Below the pieces are notes generated by a model. That model searched no databases. It was given only the letters and a program-made list of their open reading frames with translations, and was not told the DNA's origin. The translations under genes and the position numbers were made by a program. A DNA stretch of 64,000 bases from Rhizomicrobium sp. (GTDB lineage: Bacteria; Pseudomonadota; Alphaproteobacteria; Micropepsales; Micropepsaceae). Below, one piece after another: positions 27,577 to 36,001 of this stretch (position 1 is the first letter of the stretch; the number at the start of each line of letters is the position of its first letter). Location of the stretch: contig JBBCGJ010000001.1 of assembly GCA_037200985.1 (NCBI GenBank), positions 1,526,756 to 1,590,755 of the forward strand, given 5' to 3'.

Positions 27577-28130
27577 GGCTGTTGCGCCGCGACGGCCGCC
27601 ACGCGGCTTCCCGCCGCGACAAAGCACAGCGTTCCAACGAGATAGGCGATGATGCTGAACCAGTCCGGCAGGAGGCAGGCGAGCGCAAAGGCGACGAAGA
27701 GCTCGGTCTTGCCGATGAGGACAGGCGCCCAGGGGGCCGCCGCGAGCGTGCCGGCCAGCGCCGCGGTGCGTGCGACGAGACCCAGCATCAGGAACATCGC
27801 CGCCAGCGCCCGGTCGGGCGCGGCCAGCGCAAAGGCGAAAGCGATTCCCGCCGCGGCGATCACGGAGAGGACGAGATCGAGATAAGCGCCGAAGGGCGTG
27901 GCGCCTTCCCTGCGGGCGACGGGACCGTCGAGACTGTCGAACGCACCGGCCAGCGCGAGGAGGGCGAGACCCAGCAGGTAATCCCGGTGGCCGATGTCGA
28001 GCATCGCGACGGCGCTGCAGAGGAAGGCCGAGACCGTCAGCGTCCAACCGCGGACCTTGCGCGCCGAAAGCCACGCCGCCGCGGGCGCGAGCGGGCCGTC
28101 GAGGTGGCGGCGAAGGAGACTGTCGAGCAT
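27573..28130 (-). CDS. CDP-alcohol phosphatidyltransferase-like membrane protein lacking the last catalytic Asp
   Basis: The 185-residue membrane protein shows the family signature with the first Asp pair and Gly (D65, D68, G69), Ala72-Arg73, Gly81 and Asp85. The canonical fourth Asp (catalytic base, four residues after the third Asp) is Ser89, and the Arg-to-Gly spacer is seven residues rather than eight. About five hydrophobic helices surround the motif. The family normally joins CDP-diacylglycerol to an alcohol in phospholipid synthesis. Here activity is doubtful. It is the first gene of a three-gene minus-strand operon with the ThiO-like and CaCA genes. Confidence 0.7.
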   Translation of the reverse strand: MLDSLLRRHLDGPLAPAAAWLSARKVRGWTLTVSAFLCSAVAMLDIGHRDYLLGLALLALAGAFDSLDGPVARREGATPFGAYLDLVLSVIAAAGIAFAFALAAPDRALAAMFLMLGLVARTAALAGTLAAAPWAPVLIGKTELFVAFALACLLPDWFSIIAYLVGTLCFVAAGSRVAAVAAQQP

Positions 28131-28354
28131 GGCAACGGCTTATTGGGTCGGATGGGCACGGTCAAACCGCAAAACCGTGTCCGATATACGGCGTAAGGAC
28201 GCGTGCGCTGCCAAAAGGCTTTAACGACGGTGCGGTCCGCGTCTTATAGTGGCGACAGCGCAATCGGAGCGGCAGCCATGGAGACAGTCCCGTTCGGTGC
28301 CGGACGTTTCCGGCGCGCGGCGCATTTCGTCCGCGACGCGGAACTCGTGCAGCC

Positions 28355-30130
28355 ATGAGGTTCGCGAGGGGGATAGCAGGGGTACTGGCGGTCATGGCAG
28401 TTGGTATGGTTGCGAATACCGCGTTCGGCGAGATCGGACGCGGCGACCGCTATTCGGGGGCGAAATGGGCGACGCGCTCCCCGGTGCTCGGCCAGCACGG
28501 CATGGCGGCGACGGCGGTGCCGGCGGCGTCGCTGGTCGCCATCGATATCCTGAAGAAGGGCGGCAGCGCGGTGGATGCCGCCATCGCGGCCAATGCGACG
28601 CTGGGCCTGATGGAGCCGGTGTCGAACGGGATCGGCGGCGATCTGTTCGCCATCGTGTGGGATCCCAAGACCAAGAAGCTCTACGGCTATAACGGCTCGG
28701 GCCGCGCCGCGCAGGGGCGCGATCTCGCCCTGATGATCGCCAAGGTGAAGGCGGTCGATGCCGAGCTGGGCGTGCCCTACGACGCGCATATCCCCAAATA
28801 CGGATCGCTGGCGGTGACGGTGCCGGGCGCGGTCGACGGCTGGGGCGCGCTGCATGCGCGGTTCGGCAAGCTGAGCCTGGCCGAAGACCTGGCGCCGGCC
28901 ATCGCCTATGCGAAGAACGGCTTTGCCGTGACGCAGCTCGTGTCGCTCTATTGGCGGGGCAACATGAAGGCCTTCGCCAAGGCCGGTGCGATGCTGGAGG
29001 AGTTCGACAATGCGCGGGCGACCTATCTGATCGACGGCAAGGCGCCGGTCGAGGGGCAGATTTTCCGCAATCCCGATCTCGCCCACACGCTGGAGATCAT
29101 CGCCAAGGGCGGGCGCGACGCGTTCTACAAGGGCGAGATCGCGCACCGGATCGACGCCTATTTCCGGCGCATCGGCGGCGATCTGCGCTACGAAGATTTC
29201 GCGTCGCATCACGGCGAATGGGTCGAGCCCCTGGGCGTGAACTATCGCGGCTATGACGTCTACGAGCTGCCGCCCAACAGCCAGGGCGCGGCGGTGCTGC
29301 AGATGCTGCAGATATTGAAGGGCTTCGACCTGAAGAAAATGGGCGCCGGATCGGCCGATGCGGTGACGGCGATGCTGGAGGCCAAACGGCTGACCTATGA
29401 AGACCTGGCCAAATGGTACGCCGATCCGGCCTTCGCCCATGTGCCGATGAAGGAGCTTTTGTCGGACCGCTATGCGGACGCGCGGCGCAAGCTGATCGAC
29501 CTTGCGCGCGCCAGCACGGAGGTCGGGCCGGGCGATCCGCGCCTGGAACAGGGCGACACGACCTATTTCACCACCGCCGACAAGGACGGGATGATGGTCT
29601 CGCTCATCCAGTCGAATTATCGCGGCATGGGATCGGGGCTGGTGGCCGACCATATGGGCTTCGTGTTCCACGACCGGGGCGAGCTGTTCTCGCTCGATCC
29701 GCGCGCGGCCAACGTCTACGCGCCGGGTAAGCGGCCGTTCCAGACGATCATTCCGGGCTTCGTGATGAAGGACGGCGCGCCCTTCATGGCGTTCGGGCTG
29801 ATGGGCGGGGACATGCAGCCGCAAGGCCATGTCCAGGTGCTGACCGACATCATCGATTTCGGGATGAACGTGCAGGAGGCGGGCGACGCGGCGCGCTGGT
29901 ACCACACCGGCGGCAGCGAAGTGACAGGCGAGCGGCCCACCGGCAATGTCGTGGAGATGGAGACGGGCTTCGATCCGGCCGTGAAGGCGGAACTGGCGCG
30001 GCGCGGCTATACGGTGCGGCCCGGCACGGGCGCGTTCGGCGGCTATCAGGCGATAATGTTCGACGCCAAGAACCGCGTCTATTGGGGCGGGAGCGAGATG
30101 CGCAAGGACGGGATGGCGATCGGGTATTAA
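28355..30130 (+). CDS. ggt: gamma-glutamyltransferase, periplasmic
   Basis: The enzyme hydrolyses or transfers the gamma-glutamyl group of glutathione and related compounds. The 591-residue precursor has a signal peptide cleaved near AFG (residue 25). The autoprocessing nucleophile is the first Thr of GDTTYF (Thr402), splitting the chain into about 400- and 190-residue subunits. An N-terminal GGSAVDAAIAANATLGLMEP motif and the late GLMGGDMQPQGHVQV segment confirm the family. About 225 bases upstream (28131-28354) hold no feature I can name. A small hairpin follows the stop codon. Confidence 0.93.
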   Translation: MRFARGIAGVLAVMAVGMVANTAFGEIGRGDRYSGAKWATRSPVLGQHGMAATAVPAASLVAIDILKKGGSAVDAAIAANATLGLMEPVSNGIGGDLFAIVWDPKTKKLYGYNGSGRAAQGRDLALMIAKVKAVDAELGVPYDAHIPKYGSLAVTVPGAVDGWGALHARFGKLSLAEDLAPAIAYAKNGFAVTQLVSLYWRGNMKAFAKAGAMLEEFDNARATYLIDGKAPVEGQIFRNPDLAHTLEIIAKGGRDAFYKGEIAHRIDAYFRRIGGDLRYEDFASHHGEWVEPLGVNYRGYDVYELPPNSQGAAVLQMLQILKGFDLKKMGAGSADAVTAMLEAKRLTYEDLAKWYADPAFAHVPMKELLSDRYADARRKLIDLARASTEVGPGDPRLEQGDTTYFTTADKDGMMVSLIQSNYRGMGSGLVADHMGFVFHDRGELFSLDPRAANVYAPGKRPFQTIIPGFVMKDGAPFMAFGLMGGDMQPQGHVQVLTDIIDFGMNVQEAGDAARWYHTGGSEVTGERPTGNVVEMETGFDPAVKAELARRGYTVRPGTGAFGGYQAIMFDAKNRVYWGGSEMRKDGMAIGY

Positions 30131-30297
30131 AGCTTTCGAGAAGCTTTTTTCGCTGTCGCAGCCCGTAGGATCATGCGTCCGCCTGGCTTCTTCTCGTAGA
30201 CCAACTGGCCGCCATTCGGCAGTCCCAGATGGCACATCGCTTCCTTCGGCAGCGTGATTTGAAGTTTGGAATTGATCTTCACGGCGAAGGTCTTCAT
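30127..30297 (-). CDS. small AbrB/SpoVT-type DNA-binding protein (antitoxin-like)
   Basis: This 56-codon gene encodes a protein beginning MKTFAVKINSKLQITLPKEA, followed by LGLPNGGQLVYEKKPGG. This is the swapped-hairpin AbrB/MazE pattern with the K-x-Q-I-T-L-P-K-E signature. The C-terminus is basic. Its ATG overlaps the ctaG stop by four bases (ATGA), so it is translationally coupled to an oxidase-assembly gene. No toxin gene lies on either side. Its stop overlaps the ggt stop in the opposite direction. Function as an orphan regulator is inferred. Confidence 0.75.
   Translation of the reverse strand: MKTFAVKINSKLQITLPKEAMCHLGLPNGGQLVYEKKPGGRMILRAATAKKASRKL
30129..30150 (+). terminator. possible rho-independent terminator after ggt
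   Basis: Directly after the ggt stop a stem AAAGCTT / AAGCTTT with a TCGAG loop is followed by three more T. The stem has only two GC pairs, so it is weak, and the same bases encode the C-terminus of the opposing AbrB-like protein. It could also function as an opposing barrier. Confidence 0.4.
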
Positions 30298-31262
30298 CCG
30301 ATAATTATATCGCCGTGTCTCGATCCAGTCGATGGCGTTGTGGGCTCAGCCGCCCCTCGCCGCTCGGCCTCCTCTTCGTTCAGGCGCATGGTGACAAGGA
30401 CGACGATCATCGCGGCGAAGCTCGTCAGCGTGCCGGGCAGCCAGATGATCAGGCCGCCATAGTGCTGGTCGTTCAGCGCCGTCATCGGCAGGATGCGGCC
30501 GCAGATCTCGTAGACCGGATAGAAATCGGCGGTCGACAGCGACAGGATCGCGCCCAGGACCATCTGCGGCAGCTCGATGACCAGGATCATCGCGCCCCGC
30601 ATGAGATGGCTGAGCCGCGCCGGCGGCTTGGGGCGCGGATCGAGCACCAGCGACCAGAACATCACGCCGTTGATCGCCATCGTCCAGTTCATCAGCGCGT
30701 AGAGGTTCGCGTCCAGCATCACGCGGGTGTGGATCGCGGGCAGGAGCCAGAAATAGAGAAGGCCGACGAACAGGATCGGCGCCACGGCGGGATGCTGCAG
30801 GACATCGACCGTGCGGCGCAGCGGCTTGGCGTCGAGGATCGGATGAAGCGCCGCCGGCATGCCGGCGCGCAGGACGGGGCCGGACGCGCCCAGCGCGATC
30901 AGGAAGGCGCCGGCGTGGTGCAGCACGAAATGCGCGGCGCGGTGGACGAAGAACATGTGCTGCGCCCAATAATCGATATGGGTCTGGAGCACGATGTAGA
31001 AGGAGAGGATGCCGGCGACGAAGCTTGCGGCGCGCCAGAGCGAGGGCCGCTGCGGCGGCGCGACGCGCGTCCAGCCCTTTGCGAACCAGACCAATGAAAG
31101 CACGGTCGCGAGATAGACCGGCCAGGAAAACTCCCACGGCATCCAGGGCGGAAGCTGCGCCGGGAAGAAGCGGCACGCCGCGTCGAGCGCGGCTCCGGCG
31201 GCGAGCACGGCGCCATAAAGCGGCCAATCGGAGCGGGTTCGGGCAAGGGCCGGGGCGGACAT
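30294..31262 (-). CDS. cytochrome c oxidase assembly protein (CtaG/Caa3 type)
   Basis: The 322-residue polytopic membrane protein has seven to eight helices and conserved histidines typical of the caa3-type CtaG family. Examples are the QTHIDYWAQHMFFVHRAAHF and LHHAGAFLIALGASGPVL segments, and a LNDQHYGGLIIWLPG motif. The family helps deliver copper to cytochrome oxidase. It is divergent from the SCO gene at 31355, another copper-insertion factor, with about 92 bases between. A small AbrB-like gene overlaps its stop. No oxidase subunit is in the window. Confidence 0.88.
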   Translation of the reverse strand: MSAPALARTRSDWPLYGAVLAAGAALDAACRFFPAQLPPWMPWEFSWPVYLATVLSLVWFAKGWTRVAPPQRPSLWRAASFVAGILSFYIVLQTHIDYWAQHMFFVHRAAHFVLHHAGAFLIALGASGPVLRAGMPAALHPILDAKPLRRTVDVLQHPAVAPILFVGLLYFWLLPAIHTRVMLDANLYALMNWTMAINGVMFWSLVLDPRPKPPARLSHLMRGAMILVIELPQMVLGAILSLSTADFYPVYEICGRILPMTALNDQHYGGLIIWLPGTLTSFAAMIVVLVTMRLNEEEAERRGAAEPTTPSTGSRHGDIIIG

Positions 31263-31354
31263 CGGCCGTCTTATAATTCGCGGCGCAGGGGACTTGCGAG
31301 GCGTTTGGTCACAGCGGCGGTTCCTTCGCGGCAAAGCCGTGCTATGCGCGGGGC

Positions 31355-31927
31355 ATGAAGATCGCCCCTGCCCTCGCCGTGCTCCTGCTCGCGGTCCTGG
31401 CCGCCTGCGGACGGCAGGACCAGGCATTTCACGCCACCGACGTGACGGGCGCCCTGCCCGCGCTGGACCTGACGCTGACGCGCGCCAATGACGGACGCGA
31501 GGTCCGCGCCGCCGACTATCGCGGCAAGGTCGCGATCCTCTATTTCGGCTACACGCAATGCCCGGACATCTGTCCGACGACGCTGGCCAATCTTTCGGAC
31601 ATGCTCCAGAAGCTCGGTCCCCGCGCCGGCGACGTGCGCGTGCTGTTCGTCACCGTCGATCCGAACCGCGACACGCTGCCGGCGCTGAAGGGCTATGTGG
31701 CGTCGTTCGGGCCTGAGATCGACGGCATGCGCGGAACGCCGGACGAGCTGACAGCGCTGGCGCGGCGCTATCGCGTGGCGTTCAGCGTGACGCCGGGACC
31801 GCCCTATGAGGTGATGCATTCCAACGCGGTGTTCTTCTTCGACCGAACCGGCCGGGCAAGGCTGGTGTCGATGGATGTGAGCAAGGCTGAGGATGTCGCG
31901 GCGGATGTGCGAAGGTTGATGGAATAG
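31355..31927 (+). CDS. SCO family copper chaperone / thiol-disulfide lipoprotein
   Basis: SCO proteins deliver copper to the CuA site of cytochrome oxidase or act as thiol-disulfide reductants in the periplasm. The 190-residue product is a lipoprotein: a hydrophobic leader ends in LAAC with Cys18 as the lipidated residue. The thioredoxin-like fold holds the copper ligands Cys69 and Cys73 (YTQCPDICPTT) and His155 in EVMHSN. It is divergent from ctaG and probably co-regulated. A family A repeat follows. Confidence 0.92.
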   Translation: MKIAPALAVLLLAVLAACGRQDQAFHATDVTGALPALDLTLTRANDGREVRAADYRGKVAILYFGYTQCPDICPTTLANLSDMLQKLGPRAGDVRVLFVTVDPNRDTLPALKGYVASFGPEIDGMRGTPDELTALARRYRVAFSVTPGPPYEVMHSNAVFFFDRTGRARLVSMDVSKAEDVAADVRRLME

Positions 31928-31939
31928 GCATCCATCTTT

Positions 31940-32064
31940 CCTCCCCCGCTGGGGGAGGTGTCGAGCGAAGCGAGGCGGAGGGGGCCTGTGCAGGGCGGCC
32001 GGCCCCCTCCGTCACGCCTGCGCTGCGCTATGGCGGGCCACCTCCCCCGCAAACGCGGGGGAGG
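31940..32064. repeat. intergenic palindromic repeat, family A (composite copy)
   Basis: The element starts with CCTCCCCCGC / GGGGGAGG, runs through a TCGAGCGAAGCGAGG block and GGAGGGGGCC...GGCCCCCTCC, and closes with CCTCCCCCGC / GCGGGGGAGG. Composition and order match the copy at 14301-14430. It separates the convergent SCO and lpd genes. Confidence 0.8.
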
Positions 32065-32069
32065 AAAGT

Positions 32070-33467
32070 TTAGATGTGCAGCGCGATCTTGTCGGCGTCC
32101 AGCACGGCTTCGTGCAGCATCTCCGACAAGGTCGGGTGCGGGAAGATCGTGTGCTGGAGCTCGGCGTCCGTCAGCTCGCCCGTCTTGGCCACCGTGTAGC
32201 TGTTGATCAGCTCCGTCACCTCCGCGCCGATCATGTGCGCGCCCAGCATTTCGCCGGTCTCGGCGTCGAACACCGTCTTGATGAAACCCTCGGAATCGCC
32301 CAGCGCGATCGCTTTGCCGTTGCCGATGAAGGGGAAGCGGCCGACCTTGATCTTGCGGCCCGTCGCCTTGGCCTTCGCCTCCGTCAGGCCGACGCTCGCG
32401 ACCTGCGGCCAGCAATAGGTACAGCCGGGAACGTTCGCCGTGTTCAGCGGATGGACGCCCTTCACGCCGGCGATGCGCTCGGCGACGATGACGCCCTCGT
32501 GCATCGCCTTGTGCGCCAGCCAGGGCGGGCCGACGAGATCGCCGATGGCCCAGAGGCCCGGCACGCCGGTGGCACCCCATTGGTCGATCACCACATGGGT
32601 CCTGTCGACCTTCACGCCGGCCGCCTCCAGGCCGATATTCTCGACATTGCCGACGATGCCGACGGCCAGGATCACACGCTCGGCGGTGATGGTTTCGGTC
32701 TTGCCGTCTTTCGTCTTCAGCGTGGCGGTGACGCTGTCCGCGCCTTTCTCCAGCTTCTCGACGGTGGTGCCGACCTTCAGCTTCATGCCCTGCTTGGCGA
32801 ACGCCTTGGCGGCGAAGGCGGAGACTTCCTCGTCCTCCACCGGCAGCACGCGGTCGAGCACTTCGACCACCGTCACCTCGGCGCCGAGCGTGCGGTAGAA
32901 GCTGGCGAATTCGATGCCGATGGCGCCGGAGCCGACGATCAGGAGCGATTTCGGGAAGGACGGCGGCACCATCGCCTCGCGATAGGTCCAGATCAGCTTG
33001 CCGTCCGGCTCCATGCCGGGGAAGGTGCGGGCGCGCGCGCCGGTGGCGAGCACGATGTTCTTCGCCTCGTATTCGGCGGTCTTGCCGTCCTTGGCGACGG
33101 TGAGCTTGTTTTTGCCCGCGAGCTTCGCATCGCCGGCGATCACCGTGATCTTGTGCTTCTTCATCAGGAAGGCGACGCCGCTGGAAAGCTGCTGCGCCAC
33201 CTTGCGCGAGCGCTCCACGATCTTGGCGATGTCGAATTTGAGGTTGTCGGCCGAGAAGCCGAACTCGTTCAGCCGGTGCATCAGGTGCCAGATCTCGGAC
33301 GAGCGCAGCAGCGCCTTGGTCGGGATGCAGCCCCAGTTGAGGCAGATGCCGCCGAGCTTGTCGCGCTCCACGATGGCGGTCTTGAGGCCCAGTTGCGCGG
33401 CGCGGATGGCGCAGACATAGCCGCCGGGGCCGCTGCCCATCACGATGACGTCGAAGGAATCAGCCAA
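32070..33467 (-). CDS. lpdA: dihydrolipoyl dehydrogenase (E3)
   Basis: E3 reoxidises dihydrolipoamide with NAD in the pyruvate dehydrogenase complex. The 465-residue sequence has FAD-binding GSGPGGYVCAIRAAQLG at residues 11-27, the redox pair in GGICLNWGCIPTK, the NAD-binding VGSGAIGIEFASFY, and the C-terminal HPTLSE histidine motif. The start codon is apparently TTG (33465-33467) with GGAG six bases upstream; no better ATG exists. The first eight bases overlap the end of the DUF3667 gene. It ends the pdh block on the minus strand. Confidence 0.95.
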   Translation of the reverse strand: MADSFDVIVMGSGPGGYVCAIRAAQLGLKTAIVERDKLGGICLNWGCIPTKALLRSSEIWHLMHRLNEFGFSADNLKFDIAKIVERSRKVAQQLSSGVAFLMKKHKITVIAGDAKLAGKNKLTVAKDGKTAEYEAKNIVLATGARARTFPGMEPDGKLIWTYREAMVPPSFPKSLLIVGSGAIGIEFASFYRTLGAEVTVVEVLDRVLPVEDEEVSAFAAKAFAKQGMKLKVGTTVEKLEKGADSVTATLKTKDGKTETITAERVILAVGIVGNVENIGLEAAGVKVDRTHVVIDQWGATGVPGLWAIGDLVGPPWLAHKAMHEGVIVAERIAGVKGVHPLNTANVPGCTYCWPQVASVGLTEAKAKATGRKIKVGRFPFIGNGKAIALGDSEGFIKTVFDAETGEMLGAHMIGAEVTELINSYTVAKTGELTDAELQHTIFPHPTLSEMLHEAVLDADKIALHI

Positions 33468-34599
33468 GGGAATCTCCGAAAGCGCTCAGCACCAGGACGC
33501 CGACAAGCGCGGGAATCAGGAAGAGAAAGAAGTAGATGCCGGAAACGAAGAGGAACTTCACCGTCGTCAGGAACCAGCCCTGTTCGTAGAACCGCTTCAT
33601 GGCGAGGAAGATGTAGACCGAGCAGGCGATGAAGAAGATCGACGCCACATTGCCGCCCGACATGATCTGGGCCAGGCCGACGCAGAGCATCAGCAGTACG
33701 AAGGCGAAGGTGTGGATGCTGAACGAGAAGACGAGATGGTCGACGAGGTAGAAATCCTTGCGGCGGCGGATATGGAACAGCGCCAACAGGAGGGCATAGA
33801 GCGGCAGCAGCAGGAACAGGGCGCGCGGAATCCAGGTCGTCATCGGGCCGTTCAGCGCGGCGGGATCGGCCGCGATGCGATTCACGGCGGGATAGACATA
33901 GTTGTGCATGAAGCTCGAGCCTTCCGGATCCTTCGCGTCGGCCATTTGCGCCGGCAATTCGAGCAGCTGCTTGCGCGCGACCGGCGGAAGGCTCGAGTGG
34001 TAGCGGCCGAGCGGGGAGAAGAAGTGCTCCCGCGCCGAGTATTCGAAGACACCGCCGGGGCGCGTCGCCTTCTCCATCGCGATCGGGATGAGCGGCTTGA
34101 TCGCCTTCATGTCCGGATCGTTGTCCGTCTTGTCATAGGCCGGATTGGGGATAAAGGGCTTGCCGTTCACCCAGACCACTTTCTGCGGCGTCGCCGTCAC
34201 TTCGAGCTGCAAGAGGCCGATCTTGGTCACGCTCAAAAGCACGAAGAAGACGAGCGAGACGAAGAGGTAGAGACGGATCGCCGGGACATAGGGCTGGGTG
34301 CGGCCTTCGCGGAACGCCTTGGGCAGCTCGCCGGGCTGGAACAGCAGCGCGCGCGCGGTACGCAGGATGCGGCTGTCGAAATTCACCACATCCTTGACGA
34401 AGGCGTAGATGAGATTGTGGACGGAGCGCCGTCCGGTGACCTGGGCCTGGCCGCACACCGCGCAATAGGGGCCGAGCAGCGGCTTGCGGCAATTGGCGCA
34501 GGTGTCCGTCGCGGTGCCCCGCGCCGCGAGCGCGGAGGCGGCCGCCTCGACTGCCGCGGCGGCGCCCGTCTCCAGAATGGCTTCGACGTCCCCGGTCAT
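33460..34599 (-). CDS. DUF3667 membrane protein with zinc ribbon
   Basis: The 379-residue product has an N-terminal zinc-ribbon motif (CANCRKPLLGPYCAVCG), an LIYAFVKDVVNFDSRILRTARALLFQPGE signature, and five to six membrane helices, mostly in the C-terminal half. These features define DUF3667. No molecular function is established. It is lodged between pdhC and lpd, 10 bases downstream of pdhC and overlapping lpd by eight bases. Cotranscription is therefore near certain. ATG 34599 gives a start just after the pdhC stop. Confidence 0.8.
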   Translation of the reverse strand: MTGDVEAILETGAAAAVEAAASALAARGTATDTCANCRKPLLGPYCAVCGQAQVTGRRSVHNLIYAFVKDVVNFDSRILRTARALLFQPGELPKAFREGRTQPYVPAIRLYLFVSLVFFVLLSVTKIGLLQLEVTATPQKVVWVNGKPFIPNPAYDKTDNDPDMKAIKPLIPIAMEKATRPGGVFEYSAREHFFSPLGRYHSSLPPVARKQLLELPAQMADAKDPEGSSFMHNYVYPAVNRIAADPAALNGPMTTWIPRALFLLLPLYALLLALFHIRRRKDFYLVDHLVFSFSIHTFAFVLLMLCVGLAQIMSGGNVASIFFIACSVYIFLAMKRFYEQGWFLTTVKFLFVSGIYFFLFLIPALVGVLVLSAFGDSLG

Positions 34600-34609
34600 G
34601 GCGGGAACT

Positions 34610-36001
34610 CTACAACAACATCGAAGCCGGTTCTTCGATGAATTGCCTGAAGGCGGCGAGGAAGCGCGCACCGGTGGCGCCGTCGATCACCCGGTGGTCG
34701 CAGGACATCGTGACCGTCATGACGGTGGCGATCTCGAGCTTGTCGCCGGCGACCACGGCGCGCTTTTCGCCGGCGCCGACCGCCAGGATCGCGGCATGCG
34801 GCGGGTTGATCACCGCGGTGAAATCCTTGATGCCGAACATGCCGAGATTGGAGATGGCGAAGCCGCCGCCCTCGAACTCGGACGGCTTGAGTTTCTTGGT
34901 GCGGGCGCGCTCGGCCAGCGCCTTCACTTCGTTCGAGATGACGGCGAGGCCCTTCTCTTCGGCGCGGAAGACGATGGGCGTGATGAGGCCGAAATCGAGC
35001 GCCACCGCGACGCCGACATCGGCGTGGCGGTGGCGCAGGATCGCGGTGTCGGTCCAGCTGGCGTTGACCTCGGGCACGCGCATCAACGAGAGCGCGCAGG
35101 CCTTTACGACGAAGTCGTTCACCGAGAGCTTAAAGCCATTTTCTTTCGGCGAGGTCTCGTTCAGCCGGGCGCGCATCGCCATCAGATTGTCGATGCGGGT
35201 GTCGACGGTGAGGTAATAGTGCGGGATGAGCGTCTTCGCGGACGCGAGCCGGCGCGCTATGGTCTTGCGCATCGCGTCGTGGGGGATTTCGACGTAGTCG
35301 TCCGGCTTGAAATAGGCGCGGGCGTCGGGGAGCGGCGCCATGCCGGAGATCGGCTGCGCGGCGGCGGGCGCCGGCGCGGCCGGGGCTTTCGCGGCGGCTG
35401 CGGCGCCAGCGGTGGGTTTCGTGCCGGGCTGGGCCGCTTCGACGTCGGATTTCACGATGCGGCCGCGCGGGCCGGAGCCCTGCACGGCAGCAAGGTCGAG
35501 GCCTTTCTGCTCCGCGATCTTGCGGGCAAGCGGCGATGCGAAGACGCGGGCGCCGCTTTCGGCCTTCGGCGCTTCAACTGCCGGCTTGGGTGGCGGTGGC
35601 GCCGCCCCCTCACCCCTGCCCTCTCCCCCTGCGGGGGCGACGGAGACTTTCGGCGCAGGCGGCGTCGACTTTGCTTCGGCCTTCGGCGCCGCTTCGGTGA
35701 CGGCGGCCTTGATCGATTGCATCGCGCTGGCGATGTCGACTTTCGCGTCGGCCTTCTCGCCGTCGGCCAGCAACGTCGCGATGGGGGCGTTGACCTTCAC
35801 GCCCTCGGTGCCCTCAGGCACGAGCAGCTTGCCGATCTTTCCTTCGTCGACCGCCTCGAATTCCATTGTCGCCTTGTCGGTCTCGATCTCGGCCAGGATG
35901 TCGCCGGACTTGACGGTGTCGCCCTCCTTGACCAGCCATTTGGCGAGCTTGCCTTCCTCCATCGTCGGAGACAGGGCGGGCATGAGGATTTGGGTCGCCA
36001 C
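34610..36001 (-). CDS. pdhC: pyruvate dehydrogenase complex dihydrolipoamide acetyltransferase (E2)
   Basis: E2 carries acetyl groups on lipoyl-lysine and transfers them to CoA. The 463-residue sequence has one N-terminal lipoyl domain with the lipoyl-lysine site [12 protein letters not shown] (residues about 37-48). Next come a long Ala/Pro linker, a peripheral subunit-binding domain (VFASPLARKIAEQKGLDLA), and the catalytic CAT core ending in SCDHRVIDGATGARFL. The start is GTG 36001 directly overlapping the GFA gene's stop. The linker contains a repeat-derived stretch at 35607-35640. It is followed by DUF3667 and lpd. Confidence 0.94.
   Translation of the reverse strand: MATQILMPALSPTMEEGKLAKWLVKEGDTVKSGDILAEIETDKATMEFEAVDEGKIGKLLVPEGTEGVKVNAPIATLLADGEKADAKVDIASAMQSIKAAVTEAAPKAEAKSTPPAPKVSVAPAGGEGRGEGAAPPPPKPAVEAPKAESGARVFASPLARKIAEQKGLDLAAVQGSGPRGRIVKSDVEAAQPGTKPTAGAAAAAKAPAAPAPAAAQPISGMAPLPDARAYFKPDDYVEIPHDAMRKTIARRLASAKTLIPHYYLTVDTRIDNLMAMRARLNETSPKENGFKLSVNDFVVKACALSLMRVPEVNASWTDTAILRHRHADVGVAVALDFGLITPIVFRAEEKGLAVISNEVKALAERARTKKLKPSEFEGGGFAISNLGMFGIKDFTAVINPPHAAILAVGAGEKRAVVAGDKLEIATVMTVTMSCDHRVIDGATGARFLAAFRQFIEEPASMLL
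35607..35640. repeat. intergenic-repeat fragment embedded in the pdhC linker coding sequence
   Basis: The plus strand reads CCCTCACCCCTGCCC, then CTCTCCCCCTGCGGGGGC, closely resembling the palindromic intergenic repeats elsewhere in the window. On the coding strand it specifies A-P-A-G-G-E-G-R-G-E-G-A-A, a hallmark peptide of such repeats when translated. It lies in the flexible linker between lipoyl and subunit-binding domains, where an insertion is tolerated. Confidence 0.65.

Noticed and set aside
28131..28354. Riboswitch or small RNA upstream of ggt
   Set aside because: No conserved riboswitch core or strong stem series could be recognised by eye in this 224-base gap.
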